54,396 bases of DNA. Origin: Deltaproteobacteria bacterium. GTDB lineage: Bacteria; Desulfobacterota; Dissulfuribacteria; Dissulfuribacterales; QOAL01. Shown piece by piece: positions 19,401 to 26,737 of the stretch. The notes beneath the pieces were generated by a model. It saw only the letters and a program-made list of their open reading frames with translations, searched no databases and was not told the DNA's origin. Where the stretch lies: assembly GCA_027067775.1 (NCBI GenBank), contig JAMOVK010000033.1, forward strand, positions 1 through 54,396. Reading direction: 5' to 3'. Position numbers and translations under genes: made by a program. Every line of letters begins with the position of its first letter. Positions within the stretch are counted from its first letter, which is position 1.

Positions 19401-19982
19401 CTTGGCATGGTAGGGACTGATAAACTTTCTACCGTCCCGGAAAGGTCAAAGATATCAATGGCTGGCATTGTCAGGATAAAAAAGGACAAGCTTACCAAAA
19501 AAGGCACCAAAATGGCCTTTCTGGTCTTGGAGGATCTGTCTGGCTCGATTGAAGTAATATGTTTTCCAGACGTATATTCCAGATATAGGGATGCAATTGA
19601 TTCCGACAAGCCAATCTTTGTAGAAGGAGTCCTGAAAAAAGAGGGAGACAACAAAGATGATGTCTCCTACAGACTGATTGCGGAAAAGATAGCACTCCTT
19701 CAAGACGTATGTGCACTAAATACAAACGGAATCGCTATTGAGATAAAAGAGGGACAGGTTGGTCCTGACAAGATGAAACAGTTAAAGGCCATCCTTGAAC
19801 AGGCTCCGGGTGACCTTCCTGTAACCCTCAATATCCAAATTAACAACAAGGGTGTGGTTCAACTGGCCCTTCCTGATAACTTCAATGCCACCCTGGATGA
19901 ACAAGTCAGTGAAGCCATAAATCAACTTATAGGCTATCCGGCCCTGAAAGCCTTGTACGATAGAGACAATAATTTCATTTAA
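16494..19982 (+). CDS. dnaE: DNA polymerase III alpha subunit
   Basis: Catalytic subunit of the replicative polymerase, 1162 residues, a normal DnaE1 length. It opens with the PHP domain (FTHLHLHTEYSLLDGAIRLK, ITDHGNMYG). The palm follows with PVGPGRGSAAGSLVAY and the catalytic aspartates in LPDIDVDFC, then fingers and thumb (GVIVYQEQVMKIAQELAGYS) and helix-hairpin-helix sequences. The OB fold (ISMAGIVRIKKDKLTKKGTK) is near 1000. The PHP metal-binding residues HLH and DH look intact. A TTAAGGATC ribosome site precedes the ATG. The gene runs to within three bases of the convergent response-regulator gene. Confidence 0.97.
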   Translation: MARFTHLHLHTEYSLLDGAIRLKDLFPKAKEYGYDSVAITDHGNMYGVLKFYQAAKKADIKPIIGCEFYVAPGSRKDRSARSQSEAAFHLVLLAMNQTGYKNLMKLVTIANFEGFYYKPRVDKEILQELNEGLIALSACLHGEISHALLKKNEKKAYALAETYASIFKDRFYLELQENGIPEQKEVNEALLDLSKRLGVPVVATNDCHYLHREDADAHDVLLCVQTGKTVNDPKRMKFSTDSLYFAPPEEMKRRFSWCPEALTATQEIVNRCDVEIETGKHHFPLFKIKEGMTYEEEFDRQARLGFERRKRHLNLSQEEERTYLSRLEEELEIIKDRGFASYFLIVADFINWAKSHGIPVGPGRGSAAGSLVAYSMGITEIDPVKYGLFFERFLNVERISLPDIDVDFCMAKRDEVIGYVTEKYGGEDFVAQIITFGQMKAKAVIRDVGRGLGMTYQEVDRIAKLIPEKPNISLDEAIKLEPKLQELAENDQQIERLLTIAKALEGLPRHSSTHAAGVVISDKPMVEYLPLTKGQEGETVTQFDMKDVEKVGLIKFDFLGLKTLTVIDTAIKLIKRHYKKEIDPLLIPLDDEKTFQLLQKADTTGVFQLESSGMKNLMRQLKPTSFTDLIALIALHRPGPLESGMVSDFVKRKHGQGEVKYLLPQLEPILKETYGVIVYQEQVMKIAQELAGYSLGEGDLLRRAMGKKIPEVMEAQKERFMKGALEKGIDKDKAETIFDLMAKFAGYGFNKSHSAAYALISYQTAWLKTHYRIPFMTSLLSNELGNTDGVVKFLAECRSSGIEVLPPDINKSEEDFTIEEDKIRFGLAAVKNVGSSAIQVIIKERESEGPFKDFKDFLCRIDLKKVNKRVIESLIKSGALDCFGFGRAQLFECIDEAIDFGHKKQREKSLGQKSLFDCAPLAMSDSAFSFKMPDVAEWEKMDRLAFEKEALGFYISGHPLDSYTQDIKRLGMVGTDKLSTVPERSKISMAGIVRIKKDKLTKKGTKMAFLVLEDLSGSIEVICFPDVYSRYRDAIDSDKPIFVEGVLKKEGDNKDDVSYRLIAEKIALLQDVCALNTNGIAIEIKEGQVGPDKMKQLKAILEQAPGDLPVTLNIQINNKGVVQLALPDNFNATLDEQVSEAINQLIGYPALKALYDRDNNFI

Positions 19983-19985
19983 GTT

Positions 19986-20684
19986 CTAGCCCTCATCCTC
20001 TGCAGCAAATCTGTATCCAACTCCCGCATGAGTAAGTATGTATTTTGGATGTGCAGGATCAGGCTCTATTTTCTTTCTTAGTCTTCTTACATGCACATCC
20101 AGGGCACGAGACCAGGGGTAGACCTCTTTGTTGTGCCAAAGATGGCTACTCAGGAACTCTCTACTTAACACCTTGCCTCTGTTTTCGAGAAAGAGATTCA
20201 ACAGCTCAAATTCCTTTTTCGTAAGCTTTACCCCCTTGCCGTTAACCTCTATCATCCTTTTTTGTCTGTAGATTTTCAGGTTTCCAAGATCAATGGGATC
20301 GGTCATACCAGAGGTCACCTGGTGCCTCCTGAGACAGGCCCGGATCCTTGCCTCAAGCTCTAGATACTCAAAAGGCTTTGTTACATAATCATCTGCCCCG
20401 ACCTCTAGGCCTCTTATCTTGTCCGGAAGCGAGTCCCTGGCACTGACTATAATGATGGGAATATCAGAGTGTTTTCGTATTTCCTGACAAACCATTAGGC
20501 CATCAATGTCAGGCAACTTTAGATCAAGAATGATAAGATCTGGGGTCAAGGATTTGAAATTCTCAAGCACCTCTTTTCCTGTTGATGCCCCAACGGTGTC
20601 AAAGCCGTCAAGCCTGAGCTGATCCATCAATACGGTTCTGATATCATGTTCATCTTCTACTACAAGGATTCTGGCCTTAACCAT
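19986..20684 (-). CDS. OmpR/PhoB-family response regulator
   Basis: A 232-residue two-component regulator. The receiver domain (1-120) has the acidic pair in VVEDEHD, the phosphoacceptor Asp in DLIILDLKLPDIDG, the conserved Ser in IIIVSARD and Lys in DDYVTKPF. The C-terminal winged helix (about 135-228) has LTKKEFELLNLFLENRGKVL and HVRRLRKKIEPDP, typical of OmpR DNA-binding domains. Its start overlaps the sensor kinase gene by eight bases, so it is the cognate regulator. Target genes are likely the divergent nap/HAO cluster, whose upstream region has tandem repeats of the type such regulators bind; this is inference. Confidence 0.93.
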   Translation of the reverse strand: MVKARILVVEDEHDIRTVLMDQLRLDGFDTVGASTGKEVLENFKSLTPDLIILDLKLPDIDGLMVCQEIRKHSDIPIIIVSARDSLPDKIRGLEVGADDYVTKPFEYLELEARIRACLRRHQVTSGMTDPIDLGNLKIYRQKRMIEVNGKGVKLTKKEFELLNLFLENRGKVLSREFLSSHLWHNKEVYPWSRALDVHVRRLRKKIEPDPAHPKYILTHAGVGYRFAAEDEG

Positions 20685-22236
20685 GTCCCTGATCCTTTTT
20701 CTCTCCCTTGAGGCACGGAATCAGAAAGTAAAAACAACTGCCCCTTCCATTTTTTGATCTTTCACAGACTCCTATCCTTCCTCCATGGGCCTCTATGATA
20801 CCCTTTGCGATTGCAAGCCCTAGTCCCATCCCCGCATCGGTCTTTGCCTCTGTGCGTTGGAAAAATTTGTTAAATATCTTTTCCCTATCCTTTACAGGTA
20901 TGCCAGGACCATTGTCTTCTATCGTGACCTTCCAAAATTTGCCCTCTCTAAAAAGTCTAATTTCTACCTTATCGCCTTCTGGAGAAAACTTTATTGCGTT
21001 TGTAAGAAGATTGATCATCACCTGTTCCATACGCTTTTTGTCCATTTGAGCAAGACAGGGCTCCTCTGGCACCTGATAGTCCAGTTTTATCTTTTTCTTC
21101 CATGCAAGGGGCATTGCCATCAAGATGGCATCTTCCATCACCTCGGCCAGATCGGATTCTTCTCTGTGAAGGGCCAATTCCCCACTTTCGATCCTTGAAC
21201 AGTCAAGGAGGTCCTGGACCATAGAAGACAGTTTTTCCACATTTCTTTGCAAAATATCCAGATAGGGCACAAACTCTTCTGGACTTTTACGGACAAGGAT
21301 GGTTATGGCTCCCTTGATGGCGGTAATGGGAGTCTTTAGGTCATGGGTGATGTTGGTAAAAAAATCGGACTTGTACTTTTCTGTCTTTTTGAGTTCTTCA
21401 TAGGCAAGCTTGAGCTGCTCTATGGCAGAATCTGCCTCTTCCTGAAGAGCGCTTTGTTTTTGTGCAAGGGTCTTAACCATGTTGTTGAAATTCTCTCCAA
21501 CACTTTGCCATTCAAGACTTTGGCTTAGGTTAACCCTTACATTGAAATTGCCTTCCCTTACCTCATCAGCTGCCTGACTTAACTCCTTCAGGGGCCTTAA
21601 GACATAGCTCCTTAGCATGAACCACAGGAGTGTCAGGATTATGAGGATGCCAGTTATCATATAGATAACATAGTGGAGCAAGTTCCTTTCTAGGACTCTA
21701 AAAAAGTTATTTGCATTAAGACCAATAGATATGCAACCCAGTATACTAACCTTTGGTTTTTCACTGTGGCAGCTCTGGCATTCATTTTCAAAAACCAGGG
21801 GGCCGGCATAACGAAAACGATAGATATCTTTATCGTTTACCAGCTGCCAGACCTCCTTTTTCTTGCGGCTTTTCATGTCCAATATGGCCTGTCTTTCAAA
21901 TTCATCAGGGACGTGTTCAGGATTGGTGCTGTTTAATACTGCTATTTTTAAAAAAAAGGGCGCCTTTCTCCCGGCAAAGGCAGCCAGTTCCCCTGTAAAG
22001 GCAGCAGGGGTCATCCTTATGTATCTATCACCCTTTTTGATATAGATTCCGTGCCAGCTTGATATAAGCTGCCTGGAAAGAACAACATAATGGTAGATTC
22101 CACGAGCCTGTTGTAGAAGTTGGGAAATGCCTGCCTGTCTGTATTGGTTTCCCTGCCAAAAAAGAAAGACAGATCCGAAGATACCAAATATAACAATTAT
22201 CCAGAAAAGTATCTTATGACCGAGCCTTAGAAACAT
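20677..22236 (-). CDS. Sensor histidine kinase with periplasmic heme-c (Tll0287/DUF3365-like) domain
   Basis: Membrane sensor kinase of 519 residues. One membrane helix (about 10-28) is followed by a periplasmic domain of about 150 residues containing MTPAAFTGELAAFAGRKAPF and a c-type heme motif CQSCH at 153-157, the layout of Tll0287/DUF3365 redox or gas sensors. A second membrane helix (about 188-206) leads to a HAMP segment (YVLRPLKELSQAADEVREGN). HisKA follows, with the phospho-His in NITHDLKTPITAIKG, then HATPase motifs NAIKFSP, DNGPGIP and GMGLGLAIAKGIIE. It lies between a cupin gene (6 bases) and its regulator gene (8-base overlap). A heme sensor next to nitrate-respiration genes suggests sensing of NO, nitrite or redox state; the ligand is not shown. 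Confidence 0.9.
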   Translation of the reverse strand: MFLRLGHKILFWIIVIFGIFGSVFLFWQGNQYRQAGISQLLQQARGIYHYVVLSRQLISSWHGIYIKKGDRYIRMTPAAFTGELAAFAGRKAPFFLKIAVLNSTNPEHVPDEFERQAILDMKSRKKKEVWQLVNDKDIYRFRYAGPLVFENECQSCHSEKPKVSILGCISIGLNANNFFRVLERNLLHYVIYMITGILIILTLLWFMLRSYVLRPLKELSQAADEVREGNFNVRVNLSQSLEWQSVGENFNNMVKTLAQKQSALQEEADSAIEQLKLAYEELKKTEKYKSDFFTNITHDLKTPITAIKGAITILVRKSPEEFVPYLDILQRNVEKLSSMVQDLLDCSRIESGELALHREESDLAEVMEDAILMAMPLAWKKKIKLDYQVPEEPCLAQMDKKRMEQVMINLLTNAIKFSPEGDKVEIRLFREGKFWKVTIEDNGPGIPVKDREKIFNKFFQRTEAKTDAGMGLGLAIAKGIIEAHGGRIGVCERSKNGRGSCFYFLIPCLKGEKKDQGHG

Positions 22237-22242
22237 ACAGGT

Positions 22243-22584
22243 TCAAAAAAGTGGTGGACTGTGAACGATAAAAAGTTTCAGCTCCTGGCCCATTTCAGAC
22301 TTGACACCATGTTCCTCTTTGGGTGGTACAAGACAGTAATCCCCTTTGCCAAAGGGCTTCCAATGGCCGCCACAGTAGATTTCACCGCTACCTTCAAGAC
22401 AGTATATAGAGTCCGCATTATCGTCATGGATATGGACTGGTATCTCCACTCCTGGCTGAATAGAAAGGATGGATACCCCTATTACAGAACCCTGTTCTTT
22501 ACCTGCAAGCTTGGCAATCTTGACTCCCTCAAATTTTGGATGCGGCTCAAAAAGGATTTCATCCGCCTTAAAAAAGATTGCCAT
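22243..22584 (-). CDS. Small cupin-domain protein
   Basis: A 113-residue single-domain beta-barrel protein. It shows cupin motif 1 as PVHIHDDNADSIYCLEGSGE (metal-ligand histidines HIH, acidic D/E) and motif 2 as GDYCLVPPKEEHGVKS. The ATG at 22584 has GGAGG eight bases upstream; an in-frame TTG 11 codons earlier lacks a good site. It is first in an operon with the heme sensor kinase and OmpR-type regulator, and divergent from napC. Small metal-binding cupins can be sensors, enzymes or accessory proteins, and sequence alone does not choose. The link to the kinase suggests an auxiliary sensing or protective role. Confidence 0.82.
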   Translation of the reverse strand: MAIFFKADEILFEPHPKFEGVKIAKLAGKEQGSVIGVSILSIQPGVEIPVHIHDDNADSIYCLEGSGEIYCGGHWKPFGKGDYCLVPPKEEHGVKSEMGQELKLFIVHSPPLF

Positions 22585-22674
22585 GTTTGTGCCCTCCACA
22601 GACTTTTGGTGTTTCAAAAGAAAAGAAATTTTTTAATTGCTTGAAATGTAAAATAATCTAAGAAGATTGAATTT

Positions 22675-22711
22675 GTTACATTTTAGTAACATATTTAACA
22701 ACATAGTAACA
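22675..22711 (+). promoter_or_regulatory. Tandem TAACA repeats upstream of napC, probable regulator site
   Basis: GTTAC (22675) and GTAAC (22686) form an inverted pair six bases apart. GTAACA, TTAACA and GTAACA then occur at 22686, 22695 and 22706, about one helical turn apart; the longer TAGTAACA is repeated at 22684 and 22704. A possible -10, TAAAAT at 22723-22728, lies 11 bases further on with no good -35, so activator binding over the -35 position would make sense. Phased direct hexamers are typical of OmpR-family sites. Binding by the adjacent regulator is inference. Confidence 0.5.
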
Positions 22712-22777
22712 GAAAAATTCGCTAAAATTAAGGATGAAAATTTTTGCTATCCTTCATACCAACGCAGGAGGGTTTCC

Positions 22778-23329
22778 ATGAGGATTATCACAAACAATGG
22801 GGGGGCAGTACTGATTGCTTGCATTATTGCCTTCCTTGTGGCTCTGGTAGTAGCATTTTTTTCAGCTAAACAGGTACAATCTACCAGTACGGTGGAATTC
22901 TGCAATTCATGTCATGAAATGCACCCTTTTTATAGGACGTGGGCTGCAGGAAAACACGGCTGTGATGAAAAGGGTATTATCAGGGCTAGATGTGTGGACT
23001 GCCACCTGCCCCATGACAGCCTGGGAAACTACCTGAAGACCAAGACGCTTGCTGGTCTTCATGACATCAAGGCCCACTGGATGGGTAAAAAGACAGACTG
23101 GCTTACCCTATGGAAAAACAGGGGGCCCTATGTCCATGCAGCGTATGAGTCTGGTTGCAAGGAATGTCACAAGGAACTGGTGGCTCCAGGCATTCCAACA
23201 AAGGCCTTTTCTGCTCACAAGACCTATCTTGTTGGCCAGACCAAAAGAACATGCCTTGACTGTCACCACGAGGTGGGACATGGAGATCTTGTAAGTGAAT
23301 TCAGAGAAATTGCTAAAAAAGCCAATTAG
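22778..23329 (+). CDS. napC: NapC/NirT/NrfH-family tetraheme quinol dehydrogenase
   Basis: Membrane-anchored cytochrome c that takes electrons from the quinol pool into the periplasm. The 183-residue protein has one N-terminal membrane helix (AVLIACIIAFLVALVVAFF) and four CxxCH motifs (CNSCH, CVDCH, CKECH, CLDCH), as in NapC/NrfH. Phrases such as FCNSCHEMHPFYRTWAAGKH and RCVDCHLPHDS are typical. I chose the ATG at 22778 because AGGAGGG lies directly upstream; the frame is open 37 codons further but the extension is not protein-like. The next gene is an octaheme cytochrome, so it may serve that enzyme, NapA, or both. Confidence 0.9.
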   Translation: MRIITNNGGAVLIACIIAFLVALVVAFFSAKQVQSTSTVEFCNSCHEMHPFYRTWAAGKHGCDEKGIIRARCVDCHLPHDSLGNYLKTKTLAGLHDIKAHWMGKKTDWLTLWKNRGPYVHAAYESGCKECHKELVAPGIPTKAFSAHKTYLVGQTKRTCLDCHHEVGHGDLVSEFREIAKKAN

Positions 23330-23374
23330 TTTTGGGATTTGATTTAGAAAAATTAATAAATAAGGAGGGTTAAC

Positions 23375-24739
23375 ATGAAAAAACTATTTGGTAAAGCAGG
23401 CACACTGATACTGGCCAGTCTCTTTTTAGGCCTTGTATGCAGTGTGGCATTTGCCGAACAGGGTACTGGCAACGCCACACCCAAGCTCCACAAGGAGCTT
23501 GTTATAAAACGTGGCATGTCTCCTGAGGCAGCAAAATGTATTGAGTGTCACTCAAAAAAGACTCCTGGGATTGTAGAATCCTGGAAAAAGGGAAAGATGG
23601 CCCATGCCGCTGTATCATGCTATGACTGTCATGTAGTAGAAAAGAGTTCTCCAATGGCCAGCCAGTGTTCTGGCATTAGAGGTTCAAATGTCTATATCTC
23701 TCCCATGGTGTCATCCCGTACATGTTCACGCTGCCATCCCCAGGAGGTTGAGCAGTTTTTGAAAAGCGGTCATGCAAAACTGTCAAGTTTCCCAGTTGTT
23801 GAAAAGAAAAAGACCTTAAACCTTATATATCATCTTGAAGGAGCCGCATTTATTGGCAACAGCAGATCTAACTCTAGCAACTGGGCATCCAGGGAGGCTG
23901 GCTGCCAGATGTGTCACGGTGGCCAGGTAGAGCTCGGACCGGACCACAAGCCTGTTAAAAACACCTGGCCAGGCGGCGTTGGAACCAGATATCCTGATGG
24001 CTCCATCGGAACATGCACTGTATGTCATACCAGGCATCAGTTCTCTGTGGAGGAGGCAAGAAAGCCTGAAGCATGTGCAAGCTGTCACCTTGGTCCAGAC
24101 CATCCGGACATAGAAATTTACATAGAAAGCAAACATGGCCAGATATTTACCACTCAAGGGGAAACCTGGGAATGGGACAGTGCCCCTGATGCATGGCAGC
24201 CTGGAGATTATACGGCACCTACATGTGCTACTTGCCATATGAGCGGAATCGGTGAGCTGACCACTACACACAACATCAATGAAAGGCTCAAGTGGGATCT
24301 AGTCCATCCAAAGAGCGTGATTCGCTCAGGAGAAAGAGGTGATGGAGAAAAGGGTGCCAAGCTAATGAGAAAGGTATGTGCCAACTGTCACGGTCCAACA
24401 CAGATGCAGAAGGAAATCAACACCCTTGATGATGCTGTAGCCCTTTACAACTTCTACTGGGATGGCGCCGTAAAGATGAAAAAGGAATTGGAAGCAAAGG
24501 GCCTTCTTGGCAAAGATCCCTGGTCAGATGGATTCCAGGAGATCATGTACTACCTGTGGCATCATGCAGGAAGACGTGCCCGCCAGGGTGCTGCCATGAA
24601 CGGTCCTGACTATGCACACTGGCACGGCTTCTTCCAGATCTTTCAGATGTACAAGGATCTGCAGCAGATCTACAACTACCGCATGAAACACAACAAGATA
24701 GAAGAGCCTAGCACTGTAATGAGTACTGGTCCTCTTTAA
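23375..24739 (+). CDS. haoA: Octaheme cytochrome c of the hydroxylamine oxidoreductase (HAO) family
   Basis: Periplasmic 454-residue protein with an Ala-x-Ala signal peptide (cleavage near 27). It has eight CxxCH motifs at residues 55, 82, 117, 177, 214, 234, 284 and 335. The heme spacing, [20 protein letters not shown] after heme seven, CANCHG at heme eight, and a helical C-terminus with [12 protein letters not shown] fit the HAO family rather than NrfA (five hemes) or tetrathionate reductases. In nitrifiers HAO oxidises hydroxylamine. Homologues paired with NapC/NrfH proteins in anaerobes are thought to run reductively on nitrite or hydroxylamine. The upstream napC and downstream nap genes favour reduction. 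Whether the heme-crosslinking tyrosine is present needs an alignment; Tyr413 is a candidate only. An AAGGAGGG ribosome site precedes the ATG. Confidence 0.85.
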   Translation: MKKLFGKAGTLILASLFLGLVCSVAFAEQGTGNATPKLHKELVIKRGMSPEAAKCIECHSKKTPGIVESWKKGKMAHAAVSCYDCHVVEKSSPMASQCSGIRGSNVYISPMVSSRTCSRCHPQEVEQFLKSGHAKLSSFPVVEKKKTLNLIYHLEGAAFIGNSRSNSSNWASREAGCQMCHGGQVELGPDHKPVKNTWPGGVGTRYPDGSIGTCTVCHTRHQFSVEEARKPEACASCHLGPDHPDIEIYIESKHGQIFTTQGETWEWDSAPDAWQPGDYTAPTCATCHMSGIGELTTTHNINERLKWDLVHPKSVIRSGERGDGEKGAKLMRKVCANCHGPTQMQKEINTLDDAVALYNFYWDGAVKMKKELEAKGLLGKDPWSDGFQEIMYYLWHHAGRRARQGAAMNGPDYAHWHGFFQIFQMYKDLQQIYNYRMKHNKIEEPSTVMSTGPL

Positions 24740-24772
24740 TAGGTAAGCTCCAAGGAGCATAAAGGTTGACAG

Positions 24773-24810
24773 AGGCTGTGGTTTATAGGGAGCCACAGCC
24801 TTATTCCATT
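24773..24810 (+). terminator. Hairpin after the HAO gene, probable partial terminator
   Basis: AGGCTGTGG (24773-24781) pairs perfectly with CCACAGCCT (24793-24801) around an 11-base loop. TATTCCATTTTTT follows. It lies between the octaheme gene and the porin gene, which has its own ribosome site, so it probably reduces read-through or protects the 3' end. Confidence 0.7.
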
Positions 24811-24850
24811 TTTTAAAAAGAAAAAGGAAAGAAAAAGGAGGGTTAAGGAA

Positions 24851-26290
24851 ATGAAAAGACCAATTTTTACAGTCTTGTTGGCCTTGCTGTTTTTAACAGC
24901 AGCCAATGCCTTTGCTTACAAAATTAACAAAAACGCCTACGTCAAGTTCAAAGAAGAGATAAGATATGAGAACTGGTCTACCTTTGAAAAGCCTAACACA
25001 CGGGATGACCAGTATGACTTTGTATCAAGCAAGATGCGTCTGGGTTTTGGTTTTAACTCCAAATTTATAGATGCATACAGTGAGATCAACTGGACCCAGT
25101 TCTTTGGTCTTCCGAGGCATGCATCCTATGGAACCGGTGCCCTTTACTATGGTCAAAACAACGGTGCCAGGGATGTGGGAAAGGTTGGTATAGACCAGTT
25201 GTGGTTAAGAGGCCGTTTGCCTGGAAGTGAAAACCTGAGCGCAACAATTGGACGTTTTAAATATAACAGCGGACTGGAGTACGGAACAAAGCCCAAGAAC
25301 AAACGTCTGCAGTGGCTCAGAAAACTTCGCATATCTCAACGACTGATAGGTGGATTTGAGTGGTCTCGCGTGGGCCGCTCCTTTGATGGGTTTCAGGTAG
25401 CCTGGAACGACAAGAGTTACAACTTTACAGTGGCAGGCTTCCAGCCTACACAGGGTGGTTTCTACCTCGATTACATGGAAAACGAGACAAAGGGCTACAA
25501 AATCCATGACATTGACATACTGACCGCTGTTTTCACCCTTAAAGACACGGTTATTCCAGGCCTTGATTCGCAACTTTTCTATTACTATTACAACGATGAC
25601 AGGGGCCTGCCAAATCAGGATCCTGAGATCAACACCATTGGTGGACACATTCTTTACGTCACTCCCAAAATGGGACCGGGTAGCTTTGACTTCCTGGTCT
25701 GGGGTGTATATCAGACAGGTGTCTGGGGCAAGGATGACCAGAGTGGCTATGCAGTTGCCCTTGAAGGCGGTTACAAGTTCGAGGACATCAACTGGACTCC
25801 TTGGGTACGAGGTGGCTTCTTCCAGGGCTCTGGTGATGACGATCCCAATGATAACGACCGCGACACCTTCTTCATGATGATGCCGACACTCCGCATCTAT
25901 GCCATGACTCCATGGTTTAACCTCATGAATACCACCTACTGTTTTGGCCAGCTTATGGTTAAACCTCTGCCAAACGTTCTTGTTCGCACCGATGTCACCA
26001 GACTTTGGCTCACGGAAAAGGAAGATGCATGGTACCAGGGCTCAGGTGCTACCAGGGCAGATATATTTGGCTACAAGCCCTTGAGGCCAGTAGGCGGCTT
26101 TGATGACGATGATCTTGGAACCATGTGGGATATATCCTTTTTTATAAAGGACATATACAAGGCCTATGGTGTTAGCATGGGTCTGGATCTGTACTACAGT
26201 CACGTTTGGGGAGACGACGTAGTGGAACAGGTCTTTACCAAAGACGAAGACCTTGATTTCTTCTACGCCGAATTCAGGTTTACATTCTAA
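24851..26290 (+). CDS. Outer-membrane beta-barrel porin (alginate-export-like)
   Basis: A 479-residue secreted protein with a signal peptide ending AFA (about residue 22). The rest is a succession of amphipathic strands rich in Tyr, Trp, Phe and Asp/Gly turns. It ends EFRFTF, a terminal phenylalanine recognised by the Bam machinery. Phrases such as VKFKEEIRYENW, SKMRLGFGFNSKF and ATIGRFKYNSGLEYG resemble alginate-export/OprD-like porins used for small anions in anaerobic respiration clusters. Acidic loops (GSGDDDPNDNDRD, GGFDDDD) may bind cations. Placement between the octaheme cytochrome and napM suggests it admits nitrate, nitrite or a related substrate; this is inference. A strong AAGGAGGG ribosome site is present. 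Confidence 0.82.
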   Translation: MKRPIFTVLLALLFLTAANAFAYKINKNAYVKFKEEIRYENWSTFEKPNTRDDQYDFVSSKMRLGFGFNSKFIDAYSEINWTQFFGLPRHASYGTGALYYGQNNGARDVGKVGIDQLWLRGRLPGSENLSATIGRFKYNSGLEYGTKPKNKRLQWLRKLRISQRLIGGFEWSRVGRSFDGFQVAWNDKSYNFTVAGFQPTQGGFYLDYMENETKGYKIHDIDILTAVFTLKDTVIPGLDSQLFYYYYNDDRGLPNQDPEINTIGGHILYVTPKMGPGSFDFLVWGVYQTGVWGKDDQSGYAVALEGGYKFEDINWTPWVRGGFFQGSGDDDPNDNDRDTFFMMMPTLRIYAMTPWFNLMNTTYCFGQLMVKPLPNVLVRTDVTRLWLTEKEDAWYQGSGATRADIFGYKPLRPVGGFDDDDLGTMWDISFFIKDIYKAYGVSMGLDLYYSHVWGDDVVEQVFTKDEDLDFFYAEFRFTF

Positions 26291-26302
26291 CCAAATGAAT
26301 AT

Positions 26303-26330
26303 GGGCCGGTTCATCCGGCCCTTTTCTTTT
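26303..26330 (+). terminator. Rho-independent terminator after the porin gene
   Basis: GGGCCGG (26303-26309) and CCGGCCC (26315-26321) form a seven-pair GC stem with loop TTCAT, followed directly by TTTTCTTTT. napM begins 13 bases further with its own strong ribosome site, so either read-through occurs or napM has a promoter within the porin gene. Confidence 0.85.
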
Positions 26331-26343
26331 CAGGAGGTGGAAA

Positions 26344-26724
26344 GTGAAAAATCAAATCATGAAACTTTGTTTGCTTGTGCTAACCATTGCAGTAGCCACT
26401 GTCTGTACAGCCGGTGCTTCAGAAAAACCCGCACAGACAAAGGCAACCGGAGGACATCCAGAACTTAGCCAACAGGAAATGCTTACTCCCTGTTCCCAGT
26501 GTCATAAAGAGGCCACTCCAGAAGTCTATAAAGAATGGTATGATTCGGTCCATGGCATTGCCAATGTAAAGTGTTTCCAGTGCCACGGGACATATGAAAA
26601 CCTTCAGGCATCACCTGACGAGACCTCTTGTGCTGCATGTCATAATGCACAGTATCAAAAAAGACCCAAAGACAAAAAATGCTGGGAATGCCATCCGGCC
26701 CATCACTTTTTTATCCACAAGTAG
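26344..26724 (+). CDS. napM: NapM-like periplasmic tetraheme cytochrome c
   Basis: A 126-residue secreted cytochrome. The start is GTG at 26344, preceded by AGGAGG at ideal distance. A signal peptide (LCLLVLTIAVATVCTAGAS) is followed by four CxxCH motifs (CSQCH, CFQCH, CAACH, CWECH) and ends CHPAHHFFIHK. Small tetraheme NapM precedes napA in the napCMADGH operon of Desulfovibrio desulfuricans, where it feeds electrons to monomeric NapA. The order here, napM directly before napA, matches that arrangement. It could also connect to the octaheme cytochrome. Confidence 0.85.
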   Translation: MKNQIMKLCLLVLTIAVATVCTAGASEKPAQTKATGGHPELSQQEMLTPCSQCHKEATPEVYKEWYDSVHGIANVKCFQCHGTYENLQASPDETSCAACHNAQYQKRPKDKKCWECHPAHHFFIHK

Positions 26725-26737
26725 GAAGGAGGTAATC

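Noticed and set aside
22667-22777. 37-codon N-terminal extension of napC
   Set aside because: The ATG at 22778 has a perfect ribosome site and a normal membrane anchor; the extension crosses the regulatory repeats and is not family-like.
26594-26737. 48-codon N-terminal extension of napA overlapping napM
   Set aside because: A Tat signal must be N-terminal, and AAGGAGG precedes the ATG at 26738.
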